The position numbers and the translations under genes are program-made. From Viscum album (Eukaryota; Streptophyta; Magnoliopsida; Santalales; Viscaceae), in contig OY728123.1 of NCBI GenBank assembly GCA_963277665.1, positions 633,762,915 to 633,826,914 of the forward strand: 64,000 nt of DNA, written 5' to 3'. How positions within the stretch are numbered: position 1 is the first letter of the stretch; every line of letters starts with the position of its first letter. This document shows positions 8,111-21,065 of the stretch, piece after piece. Under the pieces are notes generated by a model. That model was not told the DNA's origin. It saw only the letters and a program-made list of their open reading frames with translations, and did no database searches.

Positions 8111-10820
8111 TGTAATGTCCTGGACCTCTCCGGCCCATTACTTTGTCAAAAAAAGGTCATGAAGTGTTCTGGATGGTAAAATTTACTTTTCCCACACTTT
8201 TCTGAATTTTGTACTACACGCCGAGTAGTCCCTCCCCGCATAAGTGTTACCCTCAAACCATGTGTTGACTAGTCAACGGCCATGTGCAGTGTTGAAGTCG
8301 TGTCCTTGTCGTGTGATATAAATGAGTACATGCCGTGTATCCCACACTACATGCCGTGTAGTCCCTCCCCATGTACATGTTACCCTCAAACCGTTTGTTT
8401 ACCAGTCGACGACCGTGTTCTGCGTTGAAGGCCATGTTGGAAGCCACGTGGCGACCGTGTGAAATTTCCAAGTACACGCCATGTACTAGATAGTAAATTC
8501 CATGTAGTTTAGTTTTTCTTTCATATAAAAGGATGGTTCTTCTTCTCCTTTTCAAATCACTCCTCTCCTCCCCATTCCCTCGAGCAGAGCTCCCCCGAGA
8601 GAGACTCCAAAGCTCCATTCTTAAATAACTTCTTCATCCGAGCTCCGATTTAAAATCTGTTAGCGGCAACGAGATCGTAAGGACAAGGCAGAACTTCTGA
8701 GCTTGGATTTGTTGTCTTCCCTTAGGCCTTTATTCCCTTGCTTCCACACGAGGAGGTTTTTCTGGGATTTGATAGAAGCGATGGATGCCGACGAACATAT
8801 TCTAAAGTTGATTCGGGGGAGTCTTGTGATCAGAACCTGTGGAGGTCGGGATCTTACCTTCGACTCTCTAAATTTTTCATCATGCGGGGTGGGTGCCCAC
8901 TTGTTTATGTGAAACACTTTTGAACCGCTTTAGTAAAGATAATCACTGCCTTAAAGAACATGGATGTAGAATTTATTGTGTTTATATTTATTTATCCTAT
9001 TATTATGTTGTGAATTGAATAGTCTTATGCCTACTGAAAATCACGGTCATTGGGTGCCTTTGAATGTGAAATTAAATGCTTCCATATCTTTCTAGACTGT
9101 TTATGAGTGGAAGCTTTGTGGAATGTGAGAATAGGTTAATCATGTAATGTTGGCTGATTAAATGAATAATTGGAACCCTTGTGTGACCGCCCCGGTTGAA
9201 CAAAACTGAAATAATAAACATGTGGGTGCTGGTTAGGGTTTATTTATGTGAAGGGGGTGTTTTGTGGGTTGTTGTGGATCAGGTGAGTAGTGGGGCTATG
9301 GTTGGCCTGGTTGTGGGTTAGTGTGAATGCTATGTTGTTAATGGGAAGAAGGGCTACGATAAATGGTATCAAAGGATGATGATGTACGAGTTTTGGGGTG
9401 TTTGTGGTTATGGTGGTTGGTAGCGGGGCTGCATGGATGTGTTTGAATGTGAACGAAGTATGGTTTGTGAATAACCAATAAAAGTGGATGAGTGAATGAA
9501 TGGTGGGGCATGGTAATAGAACGGGAATAACAATCAATGGGGTAGGATGGTTACTTAGTAGGGACTTGTTTTTGTTGTTGTGTTTTCCTAACATGATTTG
9601 TGGATAGTAGGGATATAATTTAGGAACGATTGATATGGTTAGTGGTGGATAATTGAAAATTAGTTAAGGAACTAATAAACTAATTCTGTTGAAACATGAA
9701 AAACTAAATGGGGATGGGGTTTTTTGTTGTATGCATGCTTCGACATAGTATTTCCAAGCCACGTGCTCAGTTTCTCTGTTTAGAAGCCATAGGTTGGGTT
9801 GTGTTTTTGGTATACATATACATATCTGTATCTTTGTGTTTTTTCACACCCCACCCATGTTGAGCACTTAGTGACGAACACTCCCATTTCATTGGAGAGG
9901 GTGTTTTCCCATTAGTTACTAGCTTATTCCTTCTCCTTCTTCCATAGTATGTGATGGCTTGAGGTTACCTTACACCCAAGACTCTTCAGGTAGGTTTCGA
10001 TTGGGGTGGTATTAGCCCAAGACTCTTCAGGTAGGTTTAATTTTTCCCAAGAATCTTCGGGATGAGACCTAGGTGTGTGCAGGTGGGATATGTGGTTGTA
10101 ATGCCCCGATGTGTGCGGGCGTGATATGTGGTTGTGAGGCCCAGGTGTGCACGGGTAGGAAGAGTGTGGTAGCATCAAGACGTTCGCCATTAGGAAGAGA
10201 AGATAACTAGTTGGGGAAAATGGTGCGGGGTACCCAATACTCTTCTTCTTATATACTAATACCTGTAGTTTTGTGTTTTGGTGAGCGTGGCTGGTGAGGT
10301 TGGGTGGATAGAATTACTTGATAGGTTTTGGTTCCTTCTGTTGTTCTCACGGGACACTAGGATGTCTCCCCAATTGTGCACGAGAGCTTTATTATTCCTT
10401 ACTGAGTATACTTTTATGCTCACACTACCTTTACTTTCAGGTATCCAGGAGTACTACCAGGGTCGTGCGGGACCCTACTAGTTGGGATAGTTGGAGTTAT
10501 TGCGGTTTTTTTATTCTCGTTTATTTTGGTATTGTACATTTGATCTTTCTTTTACTTGTACTTGGTTTTAGAACTGTTTAAACACGCATGTGGGATTGGT
10601 TTGGGTTTACTTGTTCCTTTTTCTTTTTGTGTTTGAATCATCCTATTTCCCTATTTTAAATAATAAAAAAAGGGTAATTCCTACCATATTTGAAAAAACT
10701 CATACCCTTGGTGCTAGTAGCCACTCCGGGGCCTATTAGAGGCTGGACTTAGGGGTCATTATCTCCCTTTCACCATTGCCAGCTCAGGAGGAGCATCATT
10801 GGTGGGAGGGGGTCGTGACA
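8111..10820 (+). repeat. E1 3' LTR (complete)
   Basis: It starts TGTAATGTCC and ends GTCGTGACA, 2710 bp. It aligns end to end with the 5' LTR after allowing two fewer 36-bp minisatellite units and a few small indels. Its TATA box is at 8523-8531. It carries near-palindromes at 8214-8228, 8347-8361 and 8471-8487. A 69-codon frame at 8703-8912 matches one at 519-728 in the 5' LTR, but neither starts with ATG. Confidence 0.95.
10064..10162 (+). repeat. 36-bp minisatellite, about 2.75 units, in E1 3' LTR
   Basis: Units start at 10064, 10100 and 10136 and are homologous to the array at 1880-2052, which has about 4.75 units. The difference of two whole units accounts for 72 of the roughly 77 bases by which the LTRs differ in length. 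Confidence 0.88.
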
Positions 10821-11149
10821 CTCTTTGAGACAATTCTTATGTTATATATATATATATATATCTTATTTTATAATGTGTATATATAAGCCATATAACATTT
10901 TATATCCTAAAACTCAATGTTTTTAAAAATATCATAATTTACATTTAATTTTATTTATCCCTGGGGATTATGATTATTTTATGCAAATGTTTTAATAGAA
11001 ATTTTTTACAATTAAATCAATTTTCAGGATTGTGTATGATTATGTCTCAGACATTGAAATATTTATTTCAAATGAATTATTATCTCAAATATTATTTCAT
11101 AAAATATCAATATAATTTTACAATATTACATCCATTTGTAAAGAATATA
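10821..11149. other. AT-rich flank of E1 with a TA microsatellite
   Basis: This is the junction between E1 and the ancient AT-rich repeat. A (TA)n run occupies 10843-10860. A 68-codon frame at 10970-11176 has no recognisable features and is what AT-rich DNA gives by chance. Confidence 0.7.
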
Positions 11150-11571
11150 TGTGAGATGGTTTTTATGTATATCTGACATCATTTATCTTTTTGGTAAGAT
11201 ACAATGTTATTTCCAAACAATCATATCTAAAATAGCTTCTAAATAATATTTGAAACACATTTTCAAGGGAAATTAATCTAAAATTTTTATGTTTTAAATG
11301 TGGTTTTATATTTTTTTTCAAAATAATCCATTTTATTTTTTCATTTTTATATTCAATGAAAATTATATTCAAAATGTTTTATTGCATAAAAATTTATTTC
11401 CTAAAAAAGTGTTTTTCTCTTAAACAGTGTTTTAAATGATTTTTTAATTTTTTTCTTAATTCATCAACATCAATAACCATTTTTGTTACACATCATTAAA
11501 TAAATAATTTTTTTATTAATACCATCCCGATTCTTTATCTAGATATATTATAAATGATTAAATATTTTATT

Positions 11572-11935
11572 TATGGAAGTTGTTTCTTTTTTATGCAATA
11601 ATTATGATTTGATGAAATTGTTATGTAGATTGTTTCTTTTAAATATCTTAATTACGATCAGATAGATTATCATGGATCTTGATTATTCATAATGTGGTAG
11701 TCATGATTTAATGAATTTTTTATGGAACCCATTTATTTTCCAGGGATTCATCTTGAATCAATGATATTGTTAAGAAACATATTACTATTATATGGGTTAA
11801 TCAAGTATCCTAGTGATTGTTAATGAAACTATTTCTTTTCTATGGGTAATCCTTGTTTCAATGAAACATTAATAAATGCAATTTACTTTCCATAGTATAA
11901 TCATATACTAAAACAAATAATGTGTACATGAATTT
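11572..11935 (+). repeat. ~50-bp tandem array, about 7 units, in copy A
   Basis: Successive units begin TTATGGAA, TTATGTAG, TCATGGAT, TTATGGAA, TTAAGAAA and TTAATGAA at roughly 50-base steps. Most have a middle of the form ATTT-TTTTC-ATGG and an end like ATGATTCAATGAGATTG. The units are strongly diverged but the phase holds. A related array lies at 19850-20160. Confidence 0.7.
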
Positions 11936-12089
11936 TTTTAGTGGAATTAATCCTCTATGTTCTTTATTTATTATTTTGTTCATTTATATTATAAATGATA
12001 GTTGTTAATATATTTTTCTATGTAACCCTATTATAGCTTATATGATTGGTGAACCTATATAGTACATGACTACATATAGTAATTTTTTG

Positions 12090-14480
12090 TCCCAACATCG
12101 GTCTTACACATTGTTTCCATGAGTCATTTGGTCACATGACTTTTGAAGCGCCTCCATATACACTAGAAGTCACTCAATAGCAGCAATGGTCTCATATTAA
12201 TGATGTAGTGTCTATAATACCTTTATAAAAGTATCAAAATAGTGGAAAATAAATAATAAAACCAAATTATATAACAGAAAACAAGATAACCATGTATCAC
12301 ATGATTATTAATGTTGGTATGAAATATCAAAACTATTATAGTAGATATCTAATGCCAAGTATAAGACATGTTTAAAATGAAAAACCAAAATAAGGACTCA
12401 CTGAAACTCCAAATGGGTCATGAATATAGGTTTAGTTCCCTCATCATTAATCCATTCATACCAATCTATATAACATATGGATATTTCCCTTATCCTGTAA
12501 TGTAATCATGATTAATATTCATATAGAAAAATTTAATCATAATTTGGGTTTCAGTATAACTCAGTTTTCCCCTAAAAACTGTTTCTAATAGAATATATTG
12601 TCATTAATTGTGTATACAGTAATATAAAGAATAAATCAAAATTTATAAGAAATATGTTATCACATTTCCATAATCATTATCTGCCCACAAAAACTCTTAG
12701 GTATTTTGAGTACAAATGAACTCTATATACCATATTTAGCCCATACTAGATGCAAGATCCTAAAAAATAAATTTATTATTAATTATAAAATAATTGGTTA
12801 CTTATCTAATTATTTCCTTTTCATATCAAGGTCAATTGGAACTATAGTACAATTTCAATATCATTGTGTAGAATGTAGTATCTAACACCACATGGGTGTT
12901 TGGATCCTTATTCTATAGCCAAAAAAAACAATGTCACATTGGCCATTGGAACCTCAATCTATGTCCCATACTCAATATATCATACGGGTATTTGGAGCCT
13001 CATTCCCTACCACACACTCATTTATCACACATGGTTATTTAGATCCTCAGTACATTTCCAACACAATAATAATCACATATGGCTATTTGGATCCACATTA
13101 CATATCCAAAACATAATATATAAATCAATCACATATATATTACATATATCACATCAATCAAGGATAATCAAAATTAACCAATTTTCAAAATTTCACATCA
13201 TGTTATTAAATTATAACATATCATATCAAACATTGTTCTCCAATTTAGAAACATGGAATACTATGAAAATTTTACCATTAAAAGATATTGCAATATCAAT
13301 ATAATACAACCCATTATCCCATTATTTCCAGTTCAACCATCTCATTGTACTGGGTGTTAATTAATTTATAATCAAAATAATTAACCAATATCAAAAACCA
13401 TACGATTCTCATCAAATCCATAATCACAACATTCCATTAATTATTTATTAAATTATTTTAACCAAAATTCCACCAAATAAATAGTCTCAATTTCCATAAT
13501 CATTTTTTCTATATTCAAAAAGATCAAAATACAATGGTAAATCATTTTATAATTTCCTTGAATCCATCAATTAATTAATTAATTAATTTATTAAATTTTA
13601 CAATGAATTTAAAAACATATTTTTTGAAATTTCACACCACAAAATTAAAATTATAATTCAAGAATATAGGAATTGAATTTAGAAAACCAACCTAATGATT
13701 TTTGACAATGCACACCAAAAATCCCACATTGAATTAGTCAATCCCTAATCACAATGAATTTTTATATATAGATCCAAACCTAGATCCATTATCAAAATAA
13801 TATAGATAAATCAAACCTAGTCTAGATCAATCCAATTAAGTGGAAAACCATTCCCCTTTATCTATAAATTGAGATAGAATGAATAGAAACCTAATTAGGA
13901 AAAACCACATTCTCATAGTGGTTCATATCATAATTCCATGATTTTATTCATCATTAATAGAGTTTGAATGTCCATGGAAAATAAAGGGGAGCCTTACGTA
14001 ATTATATAAGTAATTTTGGGTATAATATTAATGAAATATGTTGATGTCCAGGGGGTTAAAGATTTATAAACCGAATTTTCTGAATATTAAAACCCACCTA
14101 TATGATTTCCTTAATTGGGGAACACCATTTTCTGAAACCTAAACCACAACAATAAACTTATAATGTTAGGGGGTGGGGTTCAATATTACTCAAATTATAG
14201 ATCAAATTTAAAAATCCATGTTCCATCCATGTAATTAAATTCTGTTTGGGGTTTCCAAGTTTTCTTATGAAGGGTGTAGGTTTTGGTAAAATCGTGATCA
14301 AATTGTGTGCCTTCCAAATCATCTCCAAAAAAATCTATATTTCACCAAAACACATAAATGATAAATCCCAAGAAATATATTCCCATAAAAGATAAAATAT
14401 TATAAGTAAATAAGCTCAATACATCTATATAAATTATGAGTCTTATACAGGTAATGACAATATTCTATAAAGAGTTATAT
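12090..14480. repeat. Block present in copy A only, possible decayed insertion
   Basis: Collinearity with copy B breaks near 12090 and resumes near 14480. The block begins near TGTCCCAACATC and carries the tandem array at 12887-13115. It is slightly richer in C on the plus strand than its surroundings. It could be a decayed solo LTR, but I found neither clear ends nor a target duplication. Open frames at 12900-13304 and 12931-13116 fall on the array and are not credible genes. Confidence 0.35.
12887..13115 (+). repeat. ~45-50-bp tandem array, about 5 units
   Basis: Units centre on text like GGGTGTTTGGATCCTTATTC, GGGTATTTGGAGCCTCATTC, GGTTATTTAGATCCTCAGTA and GGCTATTTGGATCCACATTA, each followed by a CCA/ACACA-rich spacer ending in CAC. 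The layout recalls the short repeats inside the E2 LTRs (28350-28560), but I cannot show common origin. Confidence 0.65.
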
Positions 14481-15235
14481 TGGATGTCATATTTATTGTT
14501 TTTCCAATTATAAAGGTTATGTATTGATTCTATGAAGGTTCTACAAGCTTTCTATGAGATAATTTTCCAATTATCTATTATTTTTTCTATGATTTCTATT
14601 AGTTTAGGATGTTCCATTTCATCAAAATTGATATCACATTGTATATGAATATTATTTTTTATAATTTCCTCCAATTTTTAAGGCCTTAAAAAATGATTTC
14701 CTGTTTAATTATCTAGGTATTAATGGGATTGAATATTAAAATTTTACGATCATTTACATTCATTATGTCCTCATACCATTATCCTTCTCTTATGATCATT
14801 GATGAAATTAAATAATTTATGTTATTTTCACCTTATAGATAATTGTTTCTCACCCTACAACATTAAACCTTTCTCTAACATTGAAATAATGATGGTGAAT
14901 TGTTTATTTATATAAATTATTTCACAACTATGATTTCAATTACTTAATGTGAAATAAGAAGATAAGGGTCAATTTGGGTAAATTTTCATTTTGAAGACAT
15001 GGGTATTGTTAATATTTGAGTTTACCTAATTATCAAAAACTCAAAACCTAAACTTCCTCAATAATGTATGTGGTACATGTTCTCATATTGATGATTTGAG
15101 GATTATATAGAAAAATTTTGGTCATATATATTAGCAAAACAGACAGAAATGTAATGTTCATTGTTGCAGCACAAGATAAGTGGGTGTCAGTCCTATGTTA
15201 CAATAGTGGGTATCTATAGTCTATTTAGATAACTA

Positions 15236-16437
15236 TATATATTATGATGTTTCCATGTGTTCTTATCTTAAGAGTTATCGATAAAATTTTATGTCTATAA
15301 AATTAAGTAAAATCATAATAAAAAATTCATAATACATTATTTTTTAGGGTTTTATGTAGTAAATGTTTTTAGGTTCATAATGACATTTTTGGAGATGTTT
15401 TATTAGGTTGATGTATATGTTAAACATTAGCCTAATCTGAATAATTATTTTAATTTTTGGGGAATATGATTAATGATGTTTATAATATATTTGGATTATA
15501 AGATATTTGATATTGAGGTAATTATTGGGACCCATGTTTTATCATATAGATAACTATAGGATTAAAATTTTATTTAGTGACTACATGATAAATATAAATC
15601 CAAAGAAATTTTTTTATCCATAAGGTCTTCAAATTAATACAGAATGAGATAATCAATGAAGTAAAAAACTAATTAATTTTAATTTTAATGAACTTATTTC
15701 TAATATAGGATTATGGAATTATGTAGTTTCATATATAGGTATAATTATTGAATTTTTAAGATTATTGTTTCAAATGATAGATTGTTAATTTTAATAATTA
15801 ACATACATTGTTCTAATCATGTTTTTTCGGATAACAATGAATGATAGTAGAAGTAAATATTTATCCCTTTTTTGGTTACGTGGTCTTTATTATTTGATTT
15901 TAGTGCTTAAAGTGTGAAAGATTAATCTTGAATACTCATTATATGGAGTAAATTTTGAGATTGTGATGGAAATTGGTGAAATGATGAAATTTTACCTTTG
16001 ATGTATATTTATTTCATTTTGTTTTCAATATAAATGGTCATATAATCCTTAAACATTATGAAAAAATATTGAAATAAAAGTTTACCATATTACCATATAT
16101 TATGATAATAGAAACCACATATTCTAAACCTGTTTTGCAGGGGGATTTCTCATCATTTTCTTTTTCTTACCTATGTTCTCTATCACAAACTCTTAATAAA
16201 TTTGAATTATTTTCCTCTTACAAATCCATATTGTCATTTTCCACCAATGGCCCCTATATCTGTTCCTAGTTATGTGTAACATTATGTAAACGTTATGTTT
16301 TCCCTATAAATTTCTAGAGGATATTTCATTTATTTTTCTCTAAAATCATTGTTGTAATAATTTAATTATAAAAAATTTTATTCCTTTTATTTCCACGATT
16401 CATTTAGAGGGGATAAATCAATTCTGTTGGTGGAAGG
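15236..16437. other. AT-rich stretch without recognised genes
   Basis: No readable protein domain, RNA gene or clear repeat. It lies between the end of the visible copy A homology and the LTR-like start at 16438. If that start is real, this would be internal sequence of a very old, possibly non-autonomous element. Confidence 0.5.
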
Positions 16438-17746
16438 ATGTTACATCCCATGATTTTATGAAATATTAACTATCAAATTAAATTAAAATAGTTGAGAACA
16501 TTCATTACATGAAATGTAAAATTTATCTTATGTAATAAAAAACATAATTTTGTATCTTGTATTTCAAATAACATCATCTTTCATTCCTAACTTAAGTCTC
16601 ATGTGAGGGTGAGGCATACCATTCATCAATATACTATCAATATAATTATTTAACATGATAGTGATCACCAAGATATTGGAATTACATGAATGTATTATAT
16701 AAACTAAATTGTAAAAATATTACTTTTACATGTTATATATATTAAATTAATTGGATACTAAGTAATTATAAATTAAAATAACAACCAATTTAATATAAAT
16801 GAAATGTTTTCCTAAATAATTATATTTATGTGATCAATGATATATTATATTAATAAATTAAATGAATTATAATTACTGAATTATATTAAAGAAATGTTTA
16901 TATAGTATTTTCAGTATATTATTTAATAGTTATACTATGTGATTTATAGACATGTTATAAAAATACATTCATTTTTTTGAATAAAAAGATTAATTTTTCT
17001 AAGGATGTTTTTCCACATCATAATAACGAACGTGTTTTAAAAATACATTGGTAAAATTTTTAGAAATTCTAATTTAAGAAATAATATTTTTATAATGAAT
17101 ATGTTCAAAATAATATTGGTTTGTATTTTTACTATCTTCCTAAAAAATTTCATTTTTGATAAATAGTGAAAAAATACTGAATTATAATTGAAAACTGAAA
17201 TTTATTTTAAATAATTAATAATGATAAATAAAAAATTTATTATATTTTAAAGAAAAATTATTTCATTGATAAATATATTGATCCAATTTAGTTCATTATA
17301 ATAATTGTCCTGTTTAATTTGTATATAAAAACATTTAAATATTTTGAACATTTTCACTTTACAAACCTTCATTCTAATCAATTATATAGGACTAATTTTA
17401 AATTAAATTTCATTAAATCAATGATTTAATGATTGAAAAGGGATTTAATTTTTTGAATAAGAATAATTTCTAATTTCAAATGTAGTTATGATAGTTTTTG
17501 TCCAAAAATAATATTGAATGTTGTGAAAATTAGTTAATGTGATTATGTAATCATTGAGTTTACATAGTGGTTAAACATTAGAAATATATAAATGTGACAT
17601 TTAAAATTGTAAAACTCATTTTTAGGTACATATATCAGCATTATTTATTATTATATCTAATTTTTAAAAAATTATTATACACTTAATGAGAAAAACTTTT
17701 TTGGATTTCTATCTTTTAAAATTTTACATTTTTTGTACTCACCCAA

Positions 17747-17780
17747 CTAATAAATAGCTCCCTATATCCTCCTCTCTTCT
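17747..17780 (+). promoter_or_regulatory. Degenerate LTR-type core promoter (candidate)
   Basis: AATAAATAGCTCCC resembles a TATAAATAG box followed by a TCCTCCTCTCTTC initiator-like run. It is supported only by its position about 1.3 kb into the candidate ancient LTR. Confidence 0.3.
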
Positions 17781-19849
17781 AACAAAAAAAAAAGAAATTT
17801 AACTATGCAAATCACTTCCAAGTCACATATCATTTTAAAAATTCTCATAATTGAGTCATTAATTTTGGTATATTTTTATCCAAGGATGTTCATTGGTGCA
17901 TGTAAAAAGAAGATACCCGAAAAAGAGGCAACATTCTCCAACAATCATTTCTATTTTATTTCATTCTCTAACCATTCAATTATTATTATAAAAATATAAT
18001 ATAATAACATTTGTATACTAAATATATAAAATCTGGTTATGAAAGTTGTATTACCTACACCCACACACACTTCTATGAAATGAGTAATGAAATAATCTTT
18101 CATATGAATGAAAAATTATTTCCTTGTGAACCAATGTAATTCATTTTTTTAATATAACATTTTAGGTTGGGATTAATTATTAAAATAATTTTTATATTAT
18201 ATATATATATATATATATATATTATTCTTATTATGTAATTATGATTCTGCCATTATCATATAATAAATAAATTCATGCATACCAATTTATGGGAATATGA
18301 CAATGCTGTTTGTTTGTACATTGGACGACTACCTCATGAAGCGATGTGATTCATTAACAAAATTAAAAAAATTTATGATATGTTTAGAATAAAAATTTTT
18401 TATGTATAAAATTAACATAATAAATTAATAACATTAATAATAATATTTATATTTATCCTATAATTTTTATTCAATTACAATGAAAAGAAAATTGGAACTC
18501 ATGGGTACATAAGACCTATCATCTATACAAATGGTGTATTTCATTACCCATTAATAATGAATATTATATTTATATCAAGAATTACATTCTAATTTTCATA
18601 AAAAAAATTATTTACGTTTGCACACCAAAAATAGAAATTCAAAAAATATACAAAAAAAAGAAGATATTACCTTTATTGTATCTTTACACTTTTATTGTCA
18701 ATAAAATAGTAATAATATACGAGAATAGATTTATATTTGATTTTAATAAAATTAATGCAGTTATTTAATATGTTAATAAAATGCTTAAAACTTTGATACA
18801 GGATTGTAAATCACATTTTACAAAAATGATGTTTGAAGTTAGGGTTTTTCTGAAATCACTTTTCTTTTTGTGAGATTAATGAAATATTAACACTTTTTTT
18901 TCATTTTATAGTGTAAATAATTTCTATATGATTATTTTGTGTGTATTATAATTTAATTAATGGGTATTTTAATATATATTTTACAATATCTCATTCATGG
19001 GGTTCATTGGATCACTTTTTCTAACAATATAATGTATTTTTTTAATAGTTTTACTTTATTGTGTCGTTTGTAATATAATTCCCCAAAAATATTTTAAAAG
19101 TGGTATATAATACCCCATATGAATATTTTATCAGAAATATAACTATTTATCATTATATTATATGTTTTATTCAATGTTATAGCTTCATAGATATTATTAT
19201 TCAATCATATTAAAGTGGAAGGATCATATCGATACAATATGATCATTTATCAGGATTTCGAAAGATTGAGTCTCCAATGGTGAAATACTATAATTGGAAT
19301 ATGTTGTATTATAATTTTTTATTTTTTATATTCCAATTTAATTATACCTATTTCGACTAATTGGTATATAAAATATATGAGAATTTGTTTTAACGTAAAT
19401 ATGACATCACATTTCTCTACAGAAATAAATCATTGTTATTTCAAAAAAAAATGACCCCAAAATATATTCAAAATTTATTAAAAATTGCATTTTAATATAA
19501 TTTTAATGAAAATCGATATTAATTTTTGTTTCATGTTTTCAAAATTATTTTATATTATTTCTATATTTCTATTATGTGCTATAAAGGTCATTTTCAAAGA
19601 AAAGTGTCTTCAAGTTGATTTATGAATTAAAAATTATTTTAAAACAAAAACTTGTTTTCCCCTAAGAAGGTTTTCAATGATATTTTATTTTTATTTCCAT
19701 TTATCAACATCAAAAACCATTATTTCAATTATTCTCAACTATGGGTATTTGTTATTGATATTATCTTTATTTTTTCCCAAGGTGGATTATTTTTTTAAAG
19801 AGACTAAAAAGAAAACCATTTAATTTCGAGTGTTTTTTTAAAAATTATT

Positions 19850-20160
19850 TTTATGGAGGGAATTTATTTTATATAGGTAAATTATGTTGTAAAGAGATTG
19901 TCATGGAGCCTATTTTGTATATATCTGTTTATCATATTTCAAGAATATTTTAAGTGATCCTTTTTCATTTCCACATGTTAATAATGATTCAATGAGGTTG
20001 TCATGAAACCCATTTTTCTGTATTGGTAAATCATTTTCAAAGAGATTGTTATATAACCCATTTTATTTCCATAGTGTAACAATTTTTTAATGAGATTATA
20101 ATGGTACATGATTCCATTCAATGGTCTAATCATGTTATGAAAATAATAATGGTTGATTTA
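19850..20160 (+). repeat. ~50-bp tandem array, about 6 units, in copy B
   Basis: Units begin TTATGGAG, TCATGGAG, TCATGAAA, TTATATAA and TAATGGTA at 48-52-base steps, with the recurrent middle CCCATTTT and end AATGAGATTG. It is the counterpart of the array at 11572-11935 and lies in the same orientation and the same relative position. Confidence 0.7.
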
Positions 20161-21065
20161 GTTTATTATGGTGATATAAATCCATCATTGTCATTATTCA
20201 TTACCAGCGTCGTTGATATTATAAATAATGTGTGCACATAGGTAACACTGAGTGGGCCCATTATAGATTACATGCTAGTTTCAGCAAGATAGTGCTCCAA
20301 GTCCTTGTGTATTGGTTATGTTCACTATAGAATTATATGTGATGCCACTTGTATGATTATTACAATTATAATTATTCTATAAGGGTTCTGTTAGTGTTAA
20401 ATAATGGTTCAATGAGATGATGTTCCATGATACTAGTATGTTTTATATAATCATTCTATTGGTTTATTATGATTCATTTGATCTAGATTAAAATTACATG
20501 TTATTTTCTTTAAACATATTATGAATATTTTCCTTTTTTAACTCCAAATGTAATGTTTTAATCTTTATTGCTCAATGTATTAATAGGAATTAATATAAAT
20601 ATATTGTAGTGATGATGTTTTATTAAATTTCATACCCTTATGTTCCACATATAACCATTGATGACATCAAATTGAAATCGATTATCATTATCCTTAATGA
20701 TAATTTTATCTCTGCATTCATATGTTTCCATTTCCTCATGTTATGAAAAATAATAATGAATTATTTTTGCAATAAATAATTTCACAAGGATAATGATGAT
20801 GACCAAATGTAGAATAAGAAAATCTAGGTTAAATTTGATAAATGTTCATCAAATGTAAAGGTTATTATTTATATAGGATTTTTTATAAACATCTAAAATG
20901 ATAAAAATGAAATTTTATTAGTAATGTAAATGATCCATGTTTTTATTTTAATTTTATATTTATTTAATGAGAATAATAGGGTCATTATTATCATCATCAG
21001 AATTAGAAATGAAATTCATGATTTCAAAAATGATCTGGGAGTGCGGGTCCTAGGATTTTATAATC

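Larger units (their letters stand above)
1..10820 (+). mobile_element. E1: Ty3/gypsy chromovirus-type LTR retrotransposon, degenerate
   Basis: Two direct repeats (1-2713 and 8111-10820) bracket a plus-strand gag-protease-RT-RNase H-integrase-chromodomain series. That order, with integrase after RNase H, is diagnostic of Ty3/gypsy, and the domain-like tail after integrase points to the chromovirus branch (Tekay/Del-like). The 3' LTR starts TGTAATGTCC and ends GTCGTGACA. The 5' LTR begins about 74 bases before the window. An initiator-Met-type primer site follows the 5' LTR. Every coding domain contains stops or frameshifts, so the copy cannot work on its own. The two LTRs differ at very roughly one base in seven in the stretch I compared by eye, so the insertion is old. 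The expected target duplication is the base run after 10820 (CTCTT), which cannot be verified because the left flank is outside the window. Confidence 0.95.
11150..15235 (+). repeat. Ancient AT-rich repeat, copy A (interrupted)
   Basis: This stretch is collinear with 19376-21065. Matching blocks are about 11150-11230 with 19376-19450, 11386-11480 with 19600-19730, the tandem arrays 11572-11935 with 19850-20160, about 14640-15070 with 20500-20900, and 15165-15215 with about 21010-21055. Identity is low and was judged by eye. Copy A carries an extra block of about 2.4 kb (roughly 12090-14480). The pair could be the two LTRs of a very old element or an old segmental duplication. No coding domain is readable between them. 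Confidence 0.55.
16438..21065 (+). repeat. Candidate ancient LTR containing repeat copy B
   Basis: At 16438 the text TGTTACATCCCATGATTTT follows GGTGGAAGGA. This resembles the purine tract plus TGTAA-type LTR starts of E1 and E3. About 1.3 kb downstream is AATAAATAGCTCCCTATATC followed by a C/T-rich run (17747-17780), placed like an LTR TATA box. From 19376 it is homologous to copy A. The 3' end is not located. An (AT)n run lies at 18199-18222. Open frames at 17805-17999 and 20930-21112 look like chance. Confidence 0.4.

Noticed and set aside
11572..11935. CRISPR-like array
   Set aside because: The whole ~50-bp unit repeats and diverges evenly. There are no constant repeats with unique spacers, and the context is plant nuclear DNA.
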